This document shows, in pieces, positions 5,760 to 6,471 of a stretch of 6,471 bases of DNA (its first letter is position 1; every line of letters begins with the position of its first letter). The position numbers and the translations under genes were made by a program. The notes under the pieces were generated by a model that worked only from the letters and a program-made list of their open reading frames with translations, had not been told where the DNA came from and searched no databases. Source of the DNA: Bacillota bacterium (GTDB lineage Bacteria > Bacillota > Dethiobacteria > DTU022); assembly GCA_012510305.1 (NCBI GenBank), contig JAAZIE010000128.1:1-6471 (forward strand), given 5' to 3'.

Positions 5760-6471
5760 AGAGGTTAAAGCTCCTGTTCATGGGCACCCCGGAGTTTGCC
5801 CTGCCCTCGCTGGAGCTGCTCCACCGCAGTGAACACCCGCTCCCGGCCGTGGTGACGCAGCCGGATCGCCCCCGCGGCCGTAAAAAAGTGCTGCATCCCC
5901 CCCCGGTAAAAAAGTGGGCCCGCCGGCACGATATCCCGGTGCTTCAGCCCGCCGCCCTGAAGGACGAGCTGTTTCTCCGTAAAGCGGCGGCGCTCGCCCC
6001 CGATCTCATCGTCATCGTGGCCTACGGCAGGATCCTCCCCCCGGAGCTGCTGCAGCTTCCGAAGCTCGGGTGTATCAACCTGCATGCCTCGCTGCTGCCG
6101 GCCTACCGCGGCGCCGCTCCCATCGAGCGCGCCGTCATCGACGGGCGCCCTGAAACGGGGGTTACGGTGATGGAGGTTGTTTCAAAGCTCGATGCCGGGG
6201 ATATCATCTTGCAGGAGCGGCTGCCGGTTCATTTTACCGATACCGCCGGAGAGGTGGCGGAGAGGCTGGCCTCCGCCGGGGCCGCGCTGCTGGTGCGCGC
6301 TGTAGAGGAGATCGCCTCGGGGAAAGCCCGGCGGCTGCCCCAGGATCACGACCGGGCCACCTACGCCCCGCCGCTGCGCCGGGAGGAAGAACAGATCAAC
6401 TGGTCCGGCGAGGCTCTTTCTCTCTACAACCTTATCAGGGGGCTAAATCCGCGCCCGGGAGCTTATACCAC
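5756..6471 (+). CDS. fmt: Methionyl-tRNA formyltransferase, 3' partial
   Basis: The frame is open from ATG 5756 to the right edge, showing 238 codons of a protein usually about 310-320 residues long, so the C-terminal tRNA-contacting domain is mostly missing. The enzyme uses 10-formyl-tetrahydrofolate to formylate Met-tRNAfMet. Visible motifs are the Rossmann start LLFMGTPEFALPSL (residues 6-19), the QPDRPRGR loop at 35-42, VAYGRILPPELL at 88-99, and the catalytic block INLHASLLPAYRGAAPI with Asn108 and His110; Asp146 in KLDAGD completes the expected triad. DHDRATYAPPL and INW lead into the second domain, ending in LNPRPGAYT, where Arg replaces the frequent Trp of NPWPGA. The ribosome binding site GGAGG at 5741-5745 is inside def, 10 nt upstream, and the start overlaps the def stop (ATGA). 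The order def-fmt is the common bacterial arrangement. Confidence 0.97.
   Translation, partial: MKRLKLLFMGTPEFALPSLELLHRSEHPLPAVVTQPDRPRGRKKVLHPPPVKKWARRHDIPVLQPAALKDELFLRKAAALAPDLIVIVAYGRILPPELLQLPKLGCINLHASLLPAYRGAAPIERAVIDGRPETGVTVMEVVSKLDAGDIILQERLPVHFTDTAGEVAERLASAGAALLVRAVEEIASGKARRLPQDHDRATYAPPLRREEEQINWSGEALSLYNLIRGLNPRPGAYT

Overview
This 6.5 kb window is a housekeeping gene block from a fairly GC-rich, low-molecular-complexity-free chromosome. The order remA – gmk – rpoZ – coaBC – [minus-strand SpoIIM-family gene] – priA – def – fmt, with RemA (a Bacillota regulator), strong GGAGG-type ribosome binding sites and a SpoIIM-family membrane protein, points to a spore-former-lineage Bacillota, most likely an anaerobic member of the Clostridia or Peptococcaceae/Moorella-like groups. 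Genus cannot be fixed from the sequence alone.

Layout. Positions 1-2325 hold four plus-strand genes: the 3' nearly complete remA (its start lies just outside the window), gmk, rpoZ (ATGA overlap with gmk) and coaBC. Spacing is 0-24 nt, so they read as one operon. Positions 2358-2969 hold one minus-strand gene for a five-helix SpoIIM/DUF95-family membrane protein. It converges with coaBC across a 32-nt gap and diverges from priA across an 84-bp control region that carries a good sigma-A-type promoter for the minus-strand gene. Positions 3054-6471 hold priA, def and fmt on the plus strand, with def/fmt overlapping by ATGA. fmt runs off the right edge.

How the genes work together. gmk supplies GDP, rpoZ the omega subunit of RNA polymerase, coaBC makes 4'-phosphopantetheine for coenzyme A, and remA is a DNA-binding regulator of matrix and osmoprotection genes. 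priA restarts collapsed replication forks. def and fmt are the two ends of the formyl-methionine cycle: Fmt formylates initiator tRNA and Def removes the formyl group from the new protein.

Novelty. I found no previously undescribed system. The parts worth a second look are the AT-richer opposite-strand SpoIIM-family gene that splits the housekeeping run, its start site and divergent control region with priA, a perfect extended -10 (TGCTATAAT) lying over the priA stop codon in front of def, and an inverted repeat spanning the facing stop codons of coaBC and the SpoIIM-family gene. No tRNA, rRNA, CRISPR array, insertion sequence or prophage signal was seen.
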